A stretch of 64,000 nt of DNA from Ferribacterium limneticum (GTDB taxonomy: Bacteria > Pseudomonadota > Gammaproteobacteria > Burkholderiales > Rhodocyclaceae). Both the position numbers and the translations under genes were made by a program. Shown here in pieces: positions 17,407-26,976 of the stretch. Where the stretch lies: the NCBI RefSeq assembly GCF_020510585.1, contig NZ_CP075190.1, positions 1,486,001 to 1,550,000 of the forward strand. The letters are read 5' to 3'. Within the stretch, counting starts at the first letter, position 1, and the number at the start of each line of letters is the position of its first letter. Under the pieces are notes generated by a model, which ran no database searches, was not told the DNA's origin, and saw only the letters and a program-made list of their open reading frames with translations.

Positions 17407-18438
17407 ATGACCCTACGCGGCAAAAAAGTCACCGTCCACGACATGACCCTGCGGGATGGCATGCATCCGAAGCGTCACCTGATGACCCTCGACCAGATGA
17501 TCAGCATCGCCACCGGCCTCGATGAAGCCGGCGTGCCGCTCATCGAAGTCACCCACGGCGATGGCCTTGGTGGTTCCTCGGTCAACTACGGCTTCCCGGC
17601 CCACACCGACGAGGAATACCTCGGCGCCGTCATCCCCCGGATGAAAAACGCTAAGGTCTCGGCCCTGCTGTTGCCCGGCATCGGCACGGTCGACCACCTC
17701 AAGATGGCCCGTGACCTTGGCGTCAACACCATCCGGGTTGCCACCCACTGCACCGAAGCCGACGTCTCGGAACAGCACATCACCATGGCCCGCAAACTGG
17801 AGATGGACACTGTCGGCTTCCTGATGATGGCCCACATGAACAGTGCCGAAGGCCTGGTCAAGCAAGCCAAGCTCATGGAAGGCTATGGCGCCAACTGCAT
17901 CTACGTCACCGACTCGGCCGGTCATCTGCTGCCGGAAGGCGTCAAGGAACGCCTGTCGGCCGTGCGTGCTGCCCTGAAGCCAGAAACCGAACTCGGCTTC
18001 CACGGCCACCACAACCTGGCCATGGGTGTCGCCAACTCCATCGCCGCCATCGAAGTCGGGGCCAACCGCGTCGATGCGGCCGCTGCTGGTCTCGGCGCCG
18101 GGGCCGGCAACACGCCAATGGAAGTACTGATCGCCGTGTGCAGCCTGATGGGCATCGAGACCGGTGTCGATGTCGCGAAGATCACCGATGTCGCCGAAGA
18201 CCTTGTTGTGCCGATGATGGACTTCCCGATCCGCATCGACCGCGATGCGCTGACCCTCGGTTATGCCGGTGTTTATGGCTCCTTCCTGCTCTTTGCCAAG
18301 CGTGCCTCCGTCAAATACGGCGTACCGGCCCGCGACATCCTGGTTGAGCTGGGCCGTCGCGGCATGGTTGGCGGGCAGGAAGACATGATTGAAGACACCG
18401 CCATGAGCATGGCGCGCGAACGAGGACTGATGGCATGA
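17407..18438 (+). CDS. dmpG: 4-hydroxy-2-oxovalerate aldolase (first copy)
   Basis: A DRE-TIM aldolase splitting 4-hydroxy-2-oxovalerate to pyruvate and acetaldehyde, which passes to DmpF. The 343-residue protein has [10 protein letters not shown] (11-20, catalytic Arg16, metal-binding Asp17) and the metal-binding GFHGHHN near 199-205. AAGGAG precedes the ATG, and its stop overlaps the dmpH start by four bases. Confidence 0.95.
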   Translation: MTLRGKKVTVHDMTLRDGMHPKRHLMTLDQMISIATGLDEAGVPLIEVTHGDGLGGSSVNYGFPAHTDEEYLGAVIPRMKNAKVSALLLPGIGTVDHLKMARDLGVNTIRVATHCTEADVSEQHITMARKLEMDTVGFLMMAHMNSAEGLVKQAKLMEGYGANCIYVTDSAGHLLPEGVKERLSAVRAALKPETELGFHGHHNLAMGVANSIAAIEVGANRVDAAAAGLGAGAGNTPMEVLIAVCSLMGIETGVDVAKITDVAEDLVVPMMDFPIRIDRDALTLGYAGVYGSFLLFAKRASVKYGVPARDILVELGRRGMVGGQEDMIEDTAMSMARERGLMA

Positions 18439-19223
18439 AACTGAACCAGCAAACGATCGGCCAACTGGCTGAACTGCTCGAAAACGCCGAACTGCAGGCG
18501 CACGACGTCGTCAAGATCACCGATGCCAATCCGGAAATGGATTGGGACGATGCCTACGCCATCCAGAACGAAATCCTGCGCCGCAAGCTGGCCCGGGGCA
18601 ATCGTGTCGTCGGCCTCAAAGCCGGCCTGACCTCGCACGCCAAGATGAAGCAGATGGGTGTCGAAACGCCGTGTTTCGGCTTCCTCGTTGATTATTTCAG
18701 CGTGCCGGATGGCGGCGAAATCAAGATCGAACAATTGATCCACCCAAAGGTTGAGCCGGAAATCGTCTTTGTGCTGAAAAAGGCTCTGAAAGGCCCCGGC
18801 TGCCACATCGGCGCCGTGCTGGCGGCGACTGATTTCATCATGCCGGGCATCGAGATCATCGATTCGCGCTACCGCGATTTCAAGTTCGACCTGAAGAGCG
18901 TCATCGCCGACAACTGTTCTTCGTCGCGCTTTGTGCTCGGCGGTCAGATGACTCCGGTCGCCGGCCTTGATCTGCGCACACTGGGCGTCGTCATGGAGAA
19001 AAACGGTGAACCCGTCGCCATCGGCGCCGGTGCTGCCGTGCTTGGCCATCCGGCGGCGGCAATTGCCATGCTGGCCAACCATCTCGGGGCGCGTGGCGAG
19101 GAAATTCCGGCTGGCACGATGATCCTTTCCGGTGGCGTGACTGAGGCCGTTGCCGTCAAGGCTGGCGATCACGTCAATCTGCGTATCCAGTCACTGGGTG
19201 GCGTCAGCTGCCGTTTCGTTTAA
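18435..19223 (+). CDS. dmpH: 4-oxalocrotonate decarboxylase (first copy)
   Basis: Decarboxylates 2-oxohex-3-enedioate to 2-oxopent-4-enoate. The 262-residue protein is of the same FAH-like family as DmpE but has the decarboxylase-type words [18 protein letters not shown] and [26 protein letters not shown] overlap with dmpG. Paralogue at 37234-38037. Confidence 0.93.
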   Translation: MKLNQQTIGQLAELLENAELQAHDVVKITDANPEMDWDDAYAIQNEILRRKLARGNRVVGLKAGLTSHAKMKQMGVETPCFGFLVDYFSVPDGGEIKIEQLIHPKVEPEIVFVLKKALKGPGCHIGAVLAATDFIMPGIEIIDSRYRDFKFDLKSVIADNCSSSRFVLGGQMTPVAGLDLRTLGVVMEKNGEPVAIGAGAAVLGHPAAAIAMLANHLGARGEEIPAGTMILSGGVTEAVAVKAGDHVNLRIQSLGGVSCRFV

Positions 19224-19232
19224 GGAGACACC

Positions 19233-19424
19233 ATGCCATTCGCGCAAATCTATTTGATCGAAGGACGAACCGAAGAGCAGAAGAGGGCGGTCATCGAAAA
19301 GGTCAGTGCTGCCCTGGTCGAAGCACTCGGTGCGCCGATCGAAAACGTCCGCGTCTGGATTCACGACGTGCCCAAGGCGCAATGGGGAATCGGCGGCAAG
19401 ACCGCCAAAGATCTCGGGCGCTAA
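19233..19424 (+). CDS. dmpI: 4-oxalocrotonate tautomerase (first copy)
   Basis: A 63-codon tautomerase that ketonises 2-hydroxymuconate with an N-terminal proline. Counting from the processed protein, Pro1, Arg11 and Arg39 are present, but position 50, Phe in the Pseudomonas enzyme, is Trp (AQWGIGG). The second copy at 38060 keeps Phe50. Last gene of the operon, ten bases after dmpH. Confidence 0.92.
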   Translation: MPFAQIYLIEGRTEEQKRAVIEKVSAALVEALGAPIENVRVWIHDVPKAQWGIGGKTAKDLGR

Positions 19425-19434
19425 TAACGGCTTC

Positions 19435-19465
19435 CTCGGTGCGGGAAGTTCCTTCCTGCACCGAG
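19435..19465 (+). terminator. hairpin after the first meta operon
   Basis: CTCGGTGC and GCACCGAG plus an inner GGGAA/TTCCT extension make a stem of about 13 pairs. It lies ten bases past the dmpI stop. A T-run is missing, so it may be an RNA-stabilising or Rho-associated structure. Confidence 0.55.
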
Positions 19466-19518
19466 AAAATATCTCGAATTGAAGGTTTGCAGGCCCGTTT
19501 TTCAATGCGGAAATATTC

Positions 19519-19560
19519 ATACCTTAACGGTATTTAACACCGTGTTAATTGGTATTGGAC
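19519..19560 (+). promoter_or_regulatory. LysR-type operator, site a (envelope operon)
   Basis: ATACC-N5-GGTAT at 19519-19533 (a T-N11-A dyad), then 18 bases, then GTATTGGAC at 19552-19560 continuing as GGTAT. The same arrangement with the same 18-base gap recurs at 34825-34866 and, on the minus strand, at 46312-46271. A TAGTCT hexamer at 19582-19587 could be the -10 box. Confidence 0.65.
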
Positions 19561-19672
19561 GGTATTGGTGAGGGCGATGCATAGTCTGAATGAGCCGAAG
19601 TTTTCATGGCTGTTTTAACGAAAAACGACTGAAAAAAGTGCCACCAAAAGGCACGGATAACTGGAGGAGTAG

Positions 19673-20638
19673 ATGGGCTGGGTGAAGAAAATATCGTGGC
19701 TGCCATTTGGCACCACCATTGCCTGCGGAGTGCTTTCCGCTTGCTCGCAAGGCCCGGACATGTCCGGGATTGCAGCGGAGCGTGAGCGTTCGGTGCATCG
19801 CTATGACATCAGCCAGGCTATGGCCGCCAATGGCAAGGTCATCGTAGTCGGTACGCAAAGCGGCGTTGTGCTGACCTCAGAAGATCAAGGCAAGAGCTGG
19901 AAGCGGACGCCGCTCGGCGATACTTCCCTGGTCGACATGACCGTCTGCGGCGATCAGGGCTTCGTCGCCATCGATCATTACCACAAGGTGTGGTCGGCCG
20001 ATGCCGAAGGCAAGAACTGGAAATCGCTTCCCCTCGAAATGCCGCGTACGCCATTGGCGGTGACCTGCGACAAGCAGGGCGGCTGGTGGGTCGTCGGTGT
20101 CAACTCGGTCATTGCCGGCAGCGCCGATCAGGGCAAAACCTGGAAAACCACCGATCTGGGCGAAGACACGCAGATCACGACCATTCAGTTCCTCGATGAA
20201 AAGAACGGTATCGCCCTCGGTGAGTTCGGCCTGACGGTGATGACCGACGATGGCGGCGCCACCTGGAAAAAAGGCCCGAAGATGCCGGGCGAGTTCTACG
20301 CCTACGCCGCCCTGTTTTCTTCTCGCAGCGAAGGTTGGGTCAGCGGTCTGGCCGGGCAGGTTCTGCACACCACCGACGGTGGCAAGTCCTGGGTCAAGCA
20401 GGCCAATACCACGCAGGCCACGCTCAATCGTCTGTTCATGCACGAAGGCCAGCCCTTCGGCGTCGGTGCCGGTGGCGTCATTGCTCGCCTCGAAGGCGAT
20501 AGCTGGCGCGCTGTGCCGTATACCGATCCCGTGCCGGTCTTCCTGGGCGGTGGCGCTTCCCTGCCGGGCCAATCGGCCATCGTGATCGGCGGCCCCGGTG
20601 GGCTGCTCCGTGCTGTCAGCACGCACGCCAAACAATAA
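19673..20638 (+). CDS. YCF48-like beta-propeller lipoprotein
   Basis: A 321-residue exported lipoprotein: signal peptide with lipobox LSAC and lipid-modified Cys24, then repeated BNR/Asp-box motifs (SEDQGKSWK, SADQGKTWK, TDDGGATWK, TTDGGKSWV) spaced like the blades of a YCF48/HCF136 propeller. It precedes an RND transporter and DUF1302/DUF1329 genes, a gene set that I recognise as recurrent near hydrophobic or aromatic catabolic loci. Likely an accessory of the transporter; the exact role is unknown. Confidence 0.85.
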   Translation: MGWVKKISWLPFGTTIACGVLSACSQGPDMSGIAAERERSVHRYDISQAMAANGKVIVVGTQSGVVLTSEDQGKSWKRTPLGDTSLVDMTVCGDQGFVAIDHYHKVWSADAEGKNWKSLPLEMPRTPLAVTCDKQGGWWVVGVNSVIAGSADQGKTWKTTDLGEDTQITTIQFLDEKNGIALGEFGLTVMTDDGGATWKKGPKMPGEFYAYAALFSSRSEGWVSGLAGQVLHTTDGGKSWVKQANTTQATLNRLFMHEGQPFGVGAGGVIARLEGDSWRAVPYTDPVPVFLGGGASLPGQSAIVIGGPGGLLRAVSTHAKQ

Positions 20639-20658
20639 GCCAGGGAGACATCAACACC

Positions 20659-23049
20659 ATGGTTGCAAAAGCCCGTCACGCCATTACTCACGCCCTGCAC
20701 AAGGGCGAGGAATGGATTTTCCGCAATCCGAAGATCGTGCTGTCGCTGGTCCTGGCCGTCACCATCCTCTTTGGCATGGCGCTGCCCAGCCTGCGCGTCT
20801 TCACCGATTTCGCCGATCTGCTGCCGCAGAACCACAGCTACATCAAGGTTTACAACCGTCTGAAGGAGAACTTCGGCGGCGCCAACATGATCGTCATGTC
20901 GGTCGAAGTCGAGAAGGGCACCATCTTCAACGATGAAACCCTGAAACTGATTCATGAAGCGACTCAGGGTGTCGATAACCTGCCGAGCGTAAACCACAAC
21001 CTCGTCAGCAGCCTGACGCACCGTACGGCACGCAAGGTCTTCCTCGATGACCAGGGCGGTTTCGCCTCCGAGTCCTACTACGATCCGCTCAAGCCAAAGC
21101 GCACGGTGGCCGAACTCGAACAGCTCAGAAACGACGTCATTGCCAACCCGACCATTTACGGCCTGCTTGTTTCGCCGGACATGAAGGCGGCGCTGATCAA
21201 GGCCCAGATGAACGAGGGCTCCATCGACTACCCGACCACTTTCGCCGCGCTGCAAAAGGTCCGTGAAACGCTGGCCAGGCCGGGGCATCAGATTTACGTC
21301 ACGGGCAACCCGGTGCTGACCGGCTGGGTCTATACCTATCTCAACCAGATCGTCGAGATCATGATGTGGACGCTGCTCCTGCTGTCTGCGTTGCTGATTC
21401 TCTACTTCCGTCGGTTTTATGGCGTCGCGCTGCCGCTGCTTGGCATCGCCCTGTCGTCGATCTGGGGCCTTGGATTCATGGCCGCGATGGGCATCAACCT
21501 CGAGCCGCTGTCCCTGCCAATTCCCTTCCTGATTGCCGCCCGTGCCACCTCGCACGGCGTGCAACTGGTGGTGCGTTATTACGAGGAACTGGCCATTGTC
21601 CATGATGGCAAGAAGGCCGCTCGCAATGCGCTGGATGCCTTGTTCCGTCCCGGTTCGCTGGCCATTATCGTCGATGCGGTGGGTATTGCCGTGCTCATGC
21701 TCGGCGCTGCGCCGTTCAACTTCAAACTGGGTATGGCCGCCGGTTTCTGGGGCTTCTCGGTGATCTTTACGGTGCACTTCATGGTCCCGCTGGCCCTGAC
21801 CATCCTGCCCGCCCCGAAGAACCACAAGAACGGTAACGAAGGCATCCGGGCCTTCCTCGGCAAGGCCATGGCGCTGACTGGCGGCACCGAAGGTGGTGCC
21901 CGCTCGATCCTGATCCTGACCCTGATCGGTGCCATCGGCGGCGCCTATTTCGTGAGCAAGGTCCAGCTCGGTGAGGCCGAGCCGGGTTCGCCGCTGCTCC
22001 ACCTGAGCCATGACTACAACGTGTCGACCAAGGCGATCAATACGCGCTTCCCGGGTTCCGAGGAGTTGCACGTGGCGGCGCGGACCGACGAGAAGGGCGG
22101 CATCAAGCGCCCTGAAGTAATGGCAGCCATCGAGCGCTTCCAGGCTCATATGCTCTCCGATCCGACCCTGGGTGGGACCAAGGCCATGCCCGGCGTTCTT
22201 CGCGTGGTCAACAAGCTGACCCACAACGATGATCCGCGCTGGATGCAGTTGCCCGATACGGCCGGGGAGATCGGCGGCCTGATGTTCGCCTACATGGCCT
22301 CCAGCCCGATTCCTGGGGCCTTGAAGGAATTCGTCACCTCCGACGAAAACGAAGCCAACATGGTCTTCTACTACAAGGACCACCAGGCCGAAACGATCAA
22401 CCGCATCGTCGCGCTGGCCGAAGAGGGCATCAAGAAGATCGAGGCCGAAGTTCCCGGCCTGCACATCGAACTGGGCGGCGGCATCATCGGCGTCACGGCA
22501 GCCGGCAATCAGGCGCTGCATACCGACCACATGATCATCATCCCGGCCGTCATGCTGCTCGCCTTCCTGATTGTGATGGTCTATTACAGCTCGCTGCACG
22601 CCGGCTGGCTGATGGTCCTGCCGATGCTGTTCTCGACCCTGATGACCTATGCCTACATGGGTGCGCTCAACATCGGGATCAGCGTCAATACGGTGCCGGT
22701 CATTGCCGTCGGCGTTGGTGTTGGTATCGACTACGCCGTCTATTTCATGGACCGCATCCGCGAAGAGTATGCCGTGCTGCGTGACATGAAAAAGGCCGTC
22801 ATCACGGCTGTCGCCACCACTGGCTACGCCGTGAGCTTTACGGCCGTCACGCTGATCGCCGGGGTCGTCATGTGGATCTTCATGTCCGATCTGCGCTTCC
22901 AGTCCGATGCCGCGATCCTTCTTTCTTTCATGCTCATCGTCAACGCGATCGCCGCCGTACTGATCGTGCCGTCATGGTGCGTCGTCTTCAAACCCAAGTT
23001 TGTGACGGCAGTGCATTACGACGAAGACGGTGTCCTGGAAAACGATTAA
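20659..23049 (+). CDS. RND/MMPL-family transporter
   Basis: A 796-residue inner-membrane protein with the two-fold RND layout: TM1 near 27-47, a periplasmic loop, five TM segments (about 225-385), then TM7 near 418-438, a second loop, and five more TM (about 625-780). Conserved GIDYAVYFMDRIREEY lies after the second-half TM cluster start, and AARATSHGVQLVVRYYEEL in the first half. It belongs with the HpnN-like/MMPL exporters of lipids and hydrophobic molecules rather than the drug-efflux AcrB type (no adjacent membrane-fusion protein). Substrate unknown. Confidence 0.88.
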   Translation: MVAKARHAITHALHKGEEWIFRNPKIVLSLVLAVTILFGMALPSLRVFTDFADLLPQNHSYIKVYNRLKENFGGANMIVMSVEVEKGTIFNDETLKLIHEATQGVDNLPSVNHNLVSSLTHRTARKVFLDDQGGFASESYYDPLKPKRTVAELEQLRNDVIANPTIYGLLVSPDMKAALIKAQMNEGSIDYPTTFAALQKVRETLARPGHQIYVTGNPVLTGWVYTYLNQIVEIMMWTLLLLSALLILYFRRFYGVALPLLGIALSSIWGLGFMAAMGINLEPLSLPIPFLIAARATSHGVQLVVRYYEELAIVHDGKKAARNALDALFRPGSLAIIVDAVGIAVLMLGAAPFNFKLGMAAGFWGFSVIFTVHFMVPLALTILPAPKNHKNGNEGIRAFLGKAMALTGGTEGGARSILILTLIGAIGGAYFVSKVQLGEAEPGSPLLHLSHDYNVSTKAINTRFPGSEELHVAARTDEKGGIKRPEVMAAIERFQAHMLSDPTLGGTKAMPGVLRVVNKLTHNDDPRWMQLPDTAGEIGGLMFAYMASSPIPGALKEFVTSDENEANMVFYYKDHQAETINRIVALAEEGIKKIEAEVPGLHIELGGGIIGVTAAGNQALHTDHMIIIPAVMLLAFLIVMVYYSSLHAGWLMVLPMLFSTLMTYAYMGALNIGISVNTVPVIAVGVGVGIDYAVYFMDRIREEYAVLRDMKKAVITAVATTGYAVSFTAVTLIAGVVMWIFMSDLRFQSDAAILLSFMLIVNAIAAVLIVPSWCVVFKPKFVTAVHYDEDGVLEND

Positions 23050-23115
23050 CAACACTCCGGAAGACCGGGGGAACAGCAACCTTTTCTTTCAACAAAACCA
23101 TTGGGGGTTTGATCC

Positions 23116-25083
23116 ATGGAGACAAAACTGAACACTGGAAGGTGCCTGACGCTCATCGCGGCAGCGCTCTCCGCCTCTTTCGCGACACAGGCTTGGGGCG
23201 ACGACCTTCCGTCGATGGGCGAGGAGTCTTCGCCCTGGCAGGTCGATGTGACCTACGAGAACCATACGGCACATCGTGAGCACGCTGGCCTGGCCAAGTT
23301 CCGAAATACGATGCAACTTGAAGCAGACAAGAAATTCGGGAATGGCTGGGGCGTCCACAGCATCCTGCGCGGAAGCTGGGACGGCGTTTATCGCATGAAC
23401 AGCAGCGAGTACGGCAAGGATGCGGGTGGCTCAATTACCTCGCAATCAACCGTCGGCGGGCAGCTTGTCACCGTTCCGTGGGGTTCCGTCGCCGGGCCTA
23501 TCGTTGGTAACTACAACGGCCCTCCCGGGAATGCCTTCCTCGATGCATATACCAATAATCCCAATGAGGGATTGCGTACGCTTGGCGATCGCTGGCATGG
23601 TATTGATGGCGGGGTTGGCATGGCTGTGCCGGTTCGTCCCTGTGACGTGGACAGTCGCGGTTGCCGCGACTTTGGCGGTTATGGCGACAAGACGCTATCG
23701 GAACTGGAAGCGCCGGAATTCAACGATCGACTGGATTTTATTCGCGAGTTGTATGTCAAGAAGACCTTCAGTCTCGGCGACGGCAAGGACTTGTTCCTGA
23801 AGCTGGGCAAGCAGCAGGTCGTCTGGGGACGTACCGACCTGTTCCGCGTGCTTGATGTGATCAACCCGGTCGATTACTCGCGCAACAATATCTACGACGA
23901 ACTGTCCGACATTCGCATCCCGATGTGGATTGCCCAGGCGGAATACCGCATGGGGGCCAGCGACTCGATGCAGGACCGTAACTTCCAGCTTGTGTGGAAT
24001 TTCGATCAGTTTCGCGCCAACAATCTGGGCCAGTGCGGCACGCCGAACGTGATTCTCGATGCTGGTTGTTTCTTCCGTGGCATGGCCAATCTGTGGGATA
24101 ACGGCGGAACGGTCGCTAATTTTGCCAACGTTGCGCCAGCGACATACTTGGCTACCAACTTCGGTCCGCATCAGATTGGTATCCGGAATGTCTATTTGCC
24201 GGACTGGTCTTTGTCCAACACACAACTCGGCGCGAAATTTGAAGGCGTAACGGCTGGGGGACTTTCCTTCTCGCTGAATGCACTGACTTATCGTTCACAA
24301 TTGCCGTCGCTGCATTCGATCAACGGCAATGGAACGATCAATCCCTTTACCGGAACCAACGGCAATTTGAATCCGGCGATTCCAGTGAAGAGCCTGATTG
24401 CGTTTGACATGCACTTCCCGCGCGTCAACCTGATCGGCGGCTCGATGGACTTCCAGCTTCCGGCAGCGGGTGCGGCAGTTCGTGTCGAGGGTGCGTTTAC
24501 GAACGGCGAGGAATTCGCCAATACGTCACGTTCTGAACTGTTCTCGAAGAACGATGTGTTCCGCGCCGTGATCGGTATTGACCGTCCAACCTTCATTCCT
24601 TTCATCAGTGAAACCTCTGCCACCCTGATTTCCGGGCAGTTGTTCTACCAGCACATCTTCAACCACGAGTACCACCAGGCTGCTCTTGGCCCGGTCGGTA
24701 TGCCTGACTGGGAAGACAACTTCATCGGCACCTTGCTGATCAAGGGTTTCCTGCGCAACGGGACGCTGAGCCCGCAGATCATTTTTGCGCATGATTTCCA
24801 GGCTCAGGCGACAGCCATGGCTCCGCAGGTCGAATGGAACGTCACCAACGACCTGAAGGTCACCTTGGGTGCCAACTACAAGCTGGCCGAAGGGCGTTCA
24901 CGCTGGAATTTTGACGACTGCCGCTCCTGCAATCCTTATCCGCCCTTTACCGGCGCTGAAGCGAATGTCGGCATTTCTTCCGGCCTCGGTGGCATGGAAC
25001 CTCTCGGCCGCTTCCGCGCCGGCCCGATTGGTGCCGCGTTCAAGGAAAACGACATTTTCGTTCGTGTTAACTACAAGTTCTAA
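23116..25083 (+). CDS. DUF1302 outer-membrane-type protein
   Basis: A 655-residue exported protein with a signal peptide (about 1-32) and a beta-rich body ending in aromatic F (RVNYKF), typical of outer membrane barrels. The sequence matches my recollection of the DUF1302 family: KLGKQQVVWGRTDLFRVLDVINPVDYS at about 233-259. DUF1302 and DUF1329 genes are usually paired. Probably an outer membrane channel or assembly factor working with the RND transporter. Confidence 0.85.
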   Translation: METKLNTGRCLTLIAAALSASFATQAWGDDLPSMGEESSPWQVDVTYENHTAHREHAGLAKFRNTMQLEADKKFGNGWGVHSILRGSWDGVYRMNSSEYGKDAGGSITSQSTVGGQLVTVPWGSVAGPIVGNYNGPPGNAFLDAYTNNPNEGLRTLGDRWHGIDGGVGMAVPVRPCDVDSRGCRDFGGYGDKTLSELEAPEFNDRLDFIRELYVKKTFSLGDGKDLFLKLGKQQVVWGRTDLFRVLDVINPVDYSRNNIYDELSDIRIPMWIAQAEYRMGASDSMQDRNFQLVWNFDQFRANNLGQCGTPNVILDAGCFFRGMANLWDNGGTVANFANVAPATYLATNFGPHQIGIRNVYLPDWSLSNTQLGAKFEGVTAGGLSFSLNALTYRSQLPSLHSINGNGTINPFTGTNGNLNPAIPVKSLIAFDMHFPRVNLIGGSMDFQLPAAGAAVRVEGAFTNGEEFANTSRSELFSKNDVFRAVIGIDRPTFIPFISETSATLISGQLFYQHIFNHEYHQAALGPVGMPDWEDNFIGTLLIKGFLRNGTLSPQIIFAHDFQAQATAMAPQVEWNVTNDLKVTLGANYKLAEGRSRWNFDDCRSCNPYPPFTGAEANVGISSGLGGMEPLGRFRAGPIGAAFKENDIFVRVNYKF

Positions 25084-25104
25084 CTTAAACCCGGAGACAT
25101 CCAC

Positions 25105-26418
25105 ATGAAAAAAACCATGATTTCCCTGCTGCCCCTGGTGGCGGCAGGACTGGTCGGTTCGGCGTTCGCTGCGACGGAAGCCGATGTCGAAAACACCTTC
25201 AATCCTTACAAGGCAGGCATGCCCAGCGCGCCGGGCGTGACGCCCGGTACGGTGATCACCAAGGCCAATGCAGACCAGTTCAAGGATGTCCTGTCGGTTG
25301 GTCTGTACAAGCTGCTCAAGGATGGCGCTTTCGAAATGAAGGTTGGTGCTACGACCCAGTTCATGATCAACAGCGGCTACATCAATGCGACCAAGGCCAA
25401 TCTGAACAAGACCAAGCTGGGTGCCAAGCCGGGCGACAACCTGACCGGTTACGTGGCTGGCCGTCCGTTCCCGGAAGAGCCGGATGCCAAGGATCCGCGT
25501 GCCGGCGAAAAGCTGGCCTGGAACTACAAGTACGGCGTGAACTGGGGTGACGGTGCGGTCATTTCCCCGTTCTACTGGCGCTATCGCAACATGACCAACG
25601 GGCAGATCGAGAAGACCATCAAGTATGACTTCCACTTCCTCAACTTCATGCACCGCACCAACAATGCGCCGATTCCGGAAATCACGCCGAATCCGTCCGG
25701 GATTTACCGCGCCATTTACGTCAAGGCCAACGAGCCGCAGGATCTGAAAAACACCCAGTTGCTGATCCAGCGTTTCGAGGACGACAGCAAGCTGGACGAT
25801 GCCTACCTGTATCTGGGCTTCCAGCGTCGCGTGCGTCGTCTGGCCCAGGGGCAGGTGACTGACTCCTTCCTTGGTTCCGACCTGATGATCGAAGACTTCG
25901 AAGGGTACAACGGCCGCGTCTCCGACATGAAGTGGACCTACAAGGGCACCAAGAACATGCTGCTGCCGATGTGGAACCACAACGAACTCAAGCTTTCCGA
26001 CGAGTTCAAGGAAGCCGATGGCTACAAGTTCGTGAATTATGCCGGGCAGGGTGGCTGCTTCCCGGACGGCACCTGGCAGTTGCGCAAGGTCTATGTGCTC
26101 GAAGCGGCGCCGGTCAATCCGAATCACCCGATCAGCAAGCGGACTTTCTACATGGATGCCCAGTTGCAGAACGTGAACGGCGCCATCGACATTTATGACC
26201 GCAAGGGCGAACTGTGGAAGGCCTTCAGCGTCGGCAAGTCGCATCCGGATCATCACCTGCCGGTCAACAAGGGTTCCGGTATCGGTATCGATGACGGCGT
26301 GATCATGGTCGACGTCCAGGCCAAGCATTGCACGACCGCCCAGTTCAAGGGCCAGGTTGATCCGAAGAAGGCGCCTCCGGGCCTCTTCCAGGTTCAGAAC
26401 CTGCGCGGCGGGGATTAA
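25105..26418 (+). CDS. DUF1329 periplasmic/lipoprotein-sorting-like protein
   Basis: A 437-residue protein with a cleavable signal peptide (AFA-A after residue 22) and the DUF1329 body, a fold related to LolA/LolB-type lipid carriers. Seen: RRVRRLAQGQVTDSFLGSDLMIEDFEGYNGR (about 250-280) and YVLEAAPVNPNHP. Last gene of the operon, followed by a strong terminator. A periplasmic carrier for the neighbouring RND transporter is a reasonable inference. Confidence 0.86.
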   Translation: MKKTMISLLPLVAAGLVGSAFAATEADVENTFNPYKAGMPSAPGVTPGTVITKANADQFKDVLSVGLYKLLKDGAFEMKVGATTQFMINSGYINATKANLNKTKLGAKPGDNLTGYVAGRPFPEEPDAKDPRAGEKLAWNYKYGVNWGDGAVISPFYWRYRNMTNGQIEKTIKYDFHFLNFMHRTNNAPIPEITPNPSGIYRAIYVKANEPQDLKNTQLLIQRFEDDSKLDDAYLYLGFQRRVRRLAQGQVTDSFLGSDLMIEDFEGYNGRVSDMKWTYKGTKNMLLPMWNHNELKLSDEFKEADGYKFVNYAGQGGCFPDGTWQLRKVYVLEAAPVNPNHPISKRTFYMDAQLQNVNGAIDIYDRKGELWKAFSVGKSHPDHHLPVNKGSGIGIDDGVIMVDVQAKHCTTAQFKGQVDPKKAPPGLFQVQNLRGGD

Positions 26419-26487
26419 CCACGCCTTAGGTATTTCACTGTCTCTGCGGGCGAGGGTTTCTGTTTGGAAACCCCTTTCTCCCTCATT

Positions 26488-26514
26488 CGGGGGGCCTTTG
26501 GCCCCCCTTTTTTT
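26488..26514 (+). terminator. Rho-independent terminator of the envelope operon
   Basis: GGGGGGCC-TTT-GGCCCCCC followed by seven T, about 70 bases after the DUF1329 stop. Confidence 0.9.
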
Positions 26515-26530
26515 GATTTGGTGTTCTGTG

Positions 26531-26635
26531 ATGAAGATACGTGTCATTCCCGGTGATGGAGTCGGGGTCGAAATTGGCTGTGAATGGGCCGTCGCGTCAT
26601 TGAGGCTTTGTCTGCCTGTTTGCCGCCATGAGTGA
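26531..26635 (+). pseudogene. N-terminal remnant of an isopropylmalate/isocitrate-type dehydrogenase
   Basis: A 34-codon frame begins MKIRVIPGDGVGVEI, which matches the N-terminal signature (IPGDGIGPEI) of isocitrate/isopropylmalate/tartrate dehydrogenases, and continues with a helix-like stretch before a TGA at 26633. The rest of the roughly 350-residue enzyme is absent. It overlaps the next gene start by eight bases. Could be a decayed gene or a chance match in a short frame. Confidence 0.4.
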
Positions 26636-26918
26636 GATGTTGTCTGAAGGTGGCTTGGAGCAACTGGCTGTGCGTGACCCGGCTGGCTTCGTCCATGAGC
26701 GTCGTCGTTTGCTGAGCGATTTCATGCGGAGCACTAATGGCTCAATGGAATTGCTGGCTGATATGCAGCGGACGATAGATCAGACGATTGCGTTGAGCGG
26801 TGCGCCAATGCATACGCTCGATCGTCTTGCTGGTTTGATTGAAGAGCGATTACAGCTTATTGCCAGGCTGAGCAGGGAATTGGCTGCAGAAATAAATAAT
26901 CAAGAAAAAAAAGAGTAG
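26628..26918 (+). CDS. small helical protein before a chemoreceptor
   Basis: A 96-residue acidic, entirely helical protein with heptad-like leucines ([20 protein letters not shown] at about 68-87) and no signal or membrane segment. I do not recognise the family. It is 58 bases upstream of the chemoreceptor gene on the same strand, so the two may be co-transcribed. Confidence 0.55.
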   Translation: MSEMLSEGGLEQLAVRDPAGFVHERRRLLSDFMRSTNGSMELLADMQRTIDQTIALSGAPMHTLDRLAGLIEERLQLIARLSRELAAEINNQEKKE

Positions 26919-26976
26919 GCAACAACTACTGCTGTTCGTTGAACCGCTCGTAACGCAGTTTAAGGAGACACAAATA

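Noticed and set aside
20302..22599. 765-codon frame antisense to the RND transporter
   Set aside because: High-GC antisense frame; the sense frame has membrane segments and family motifs over its full length.
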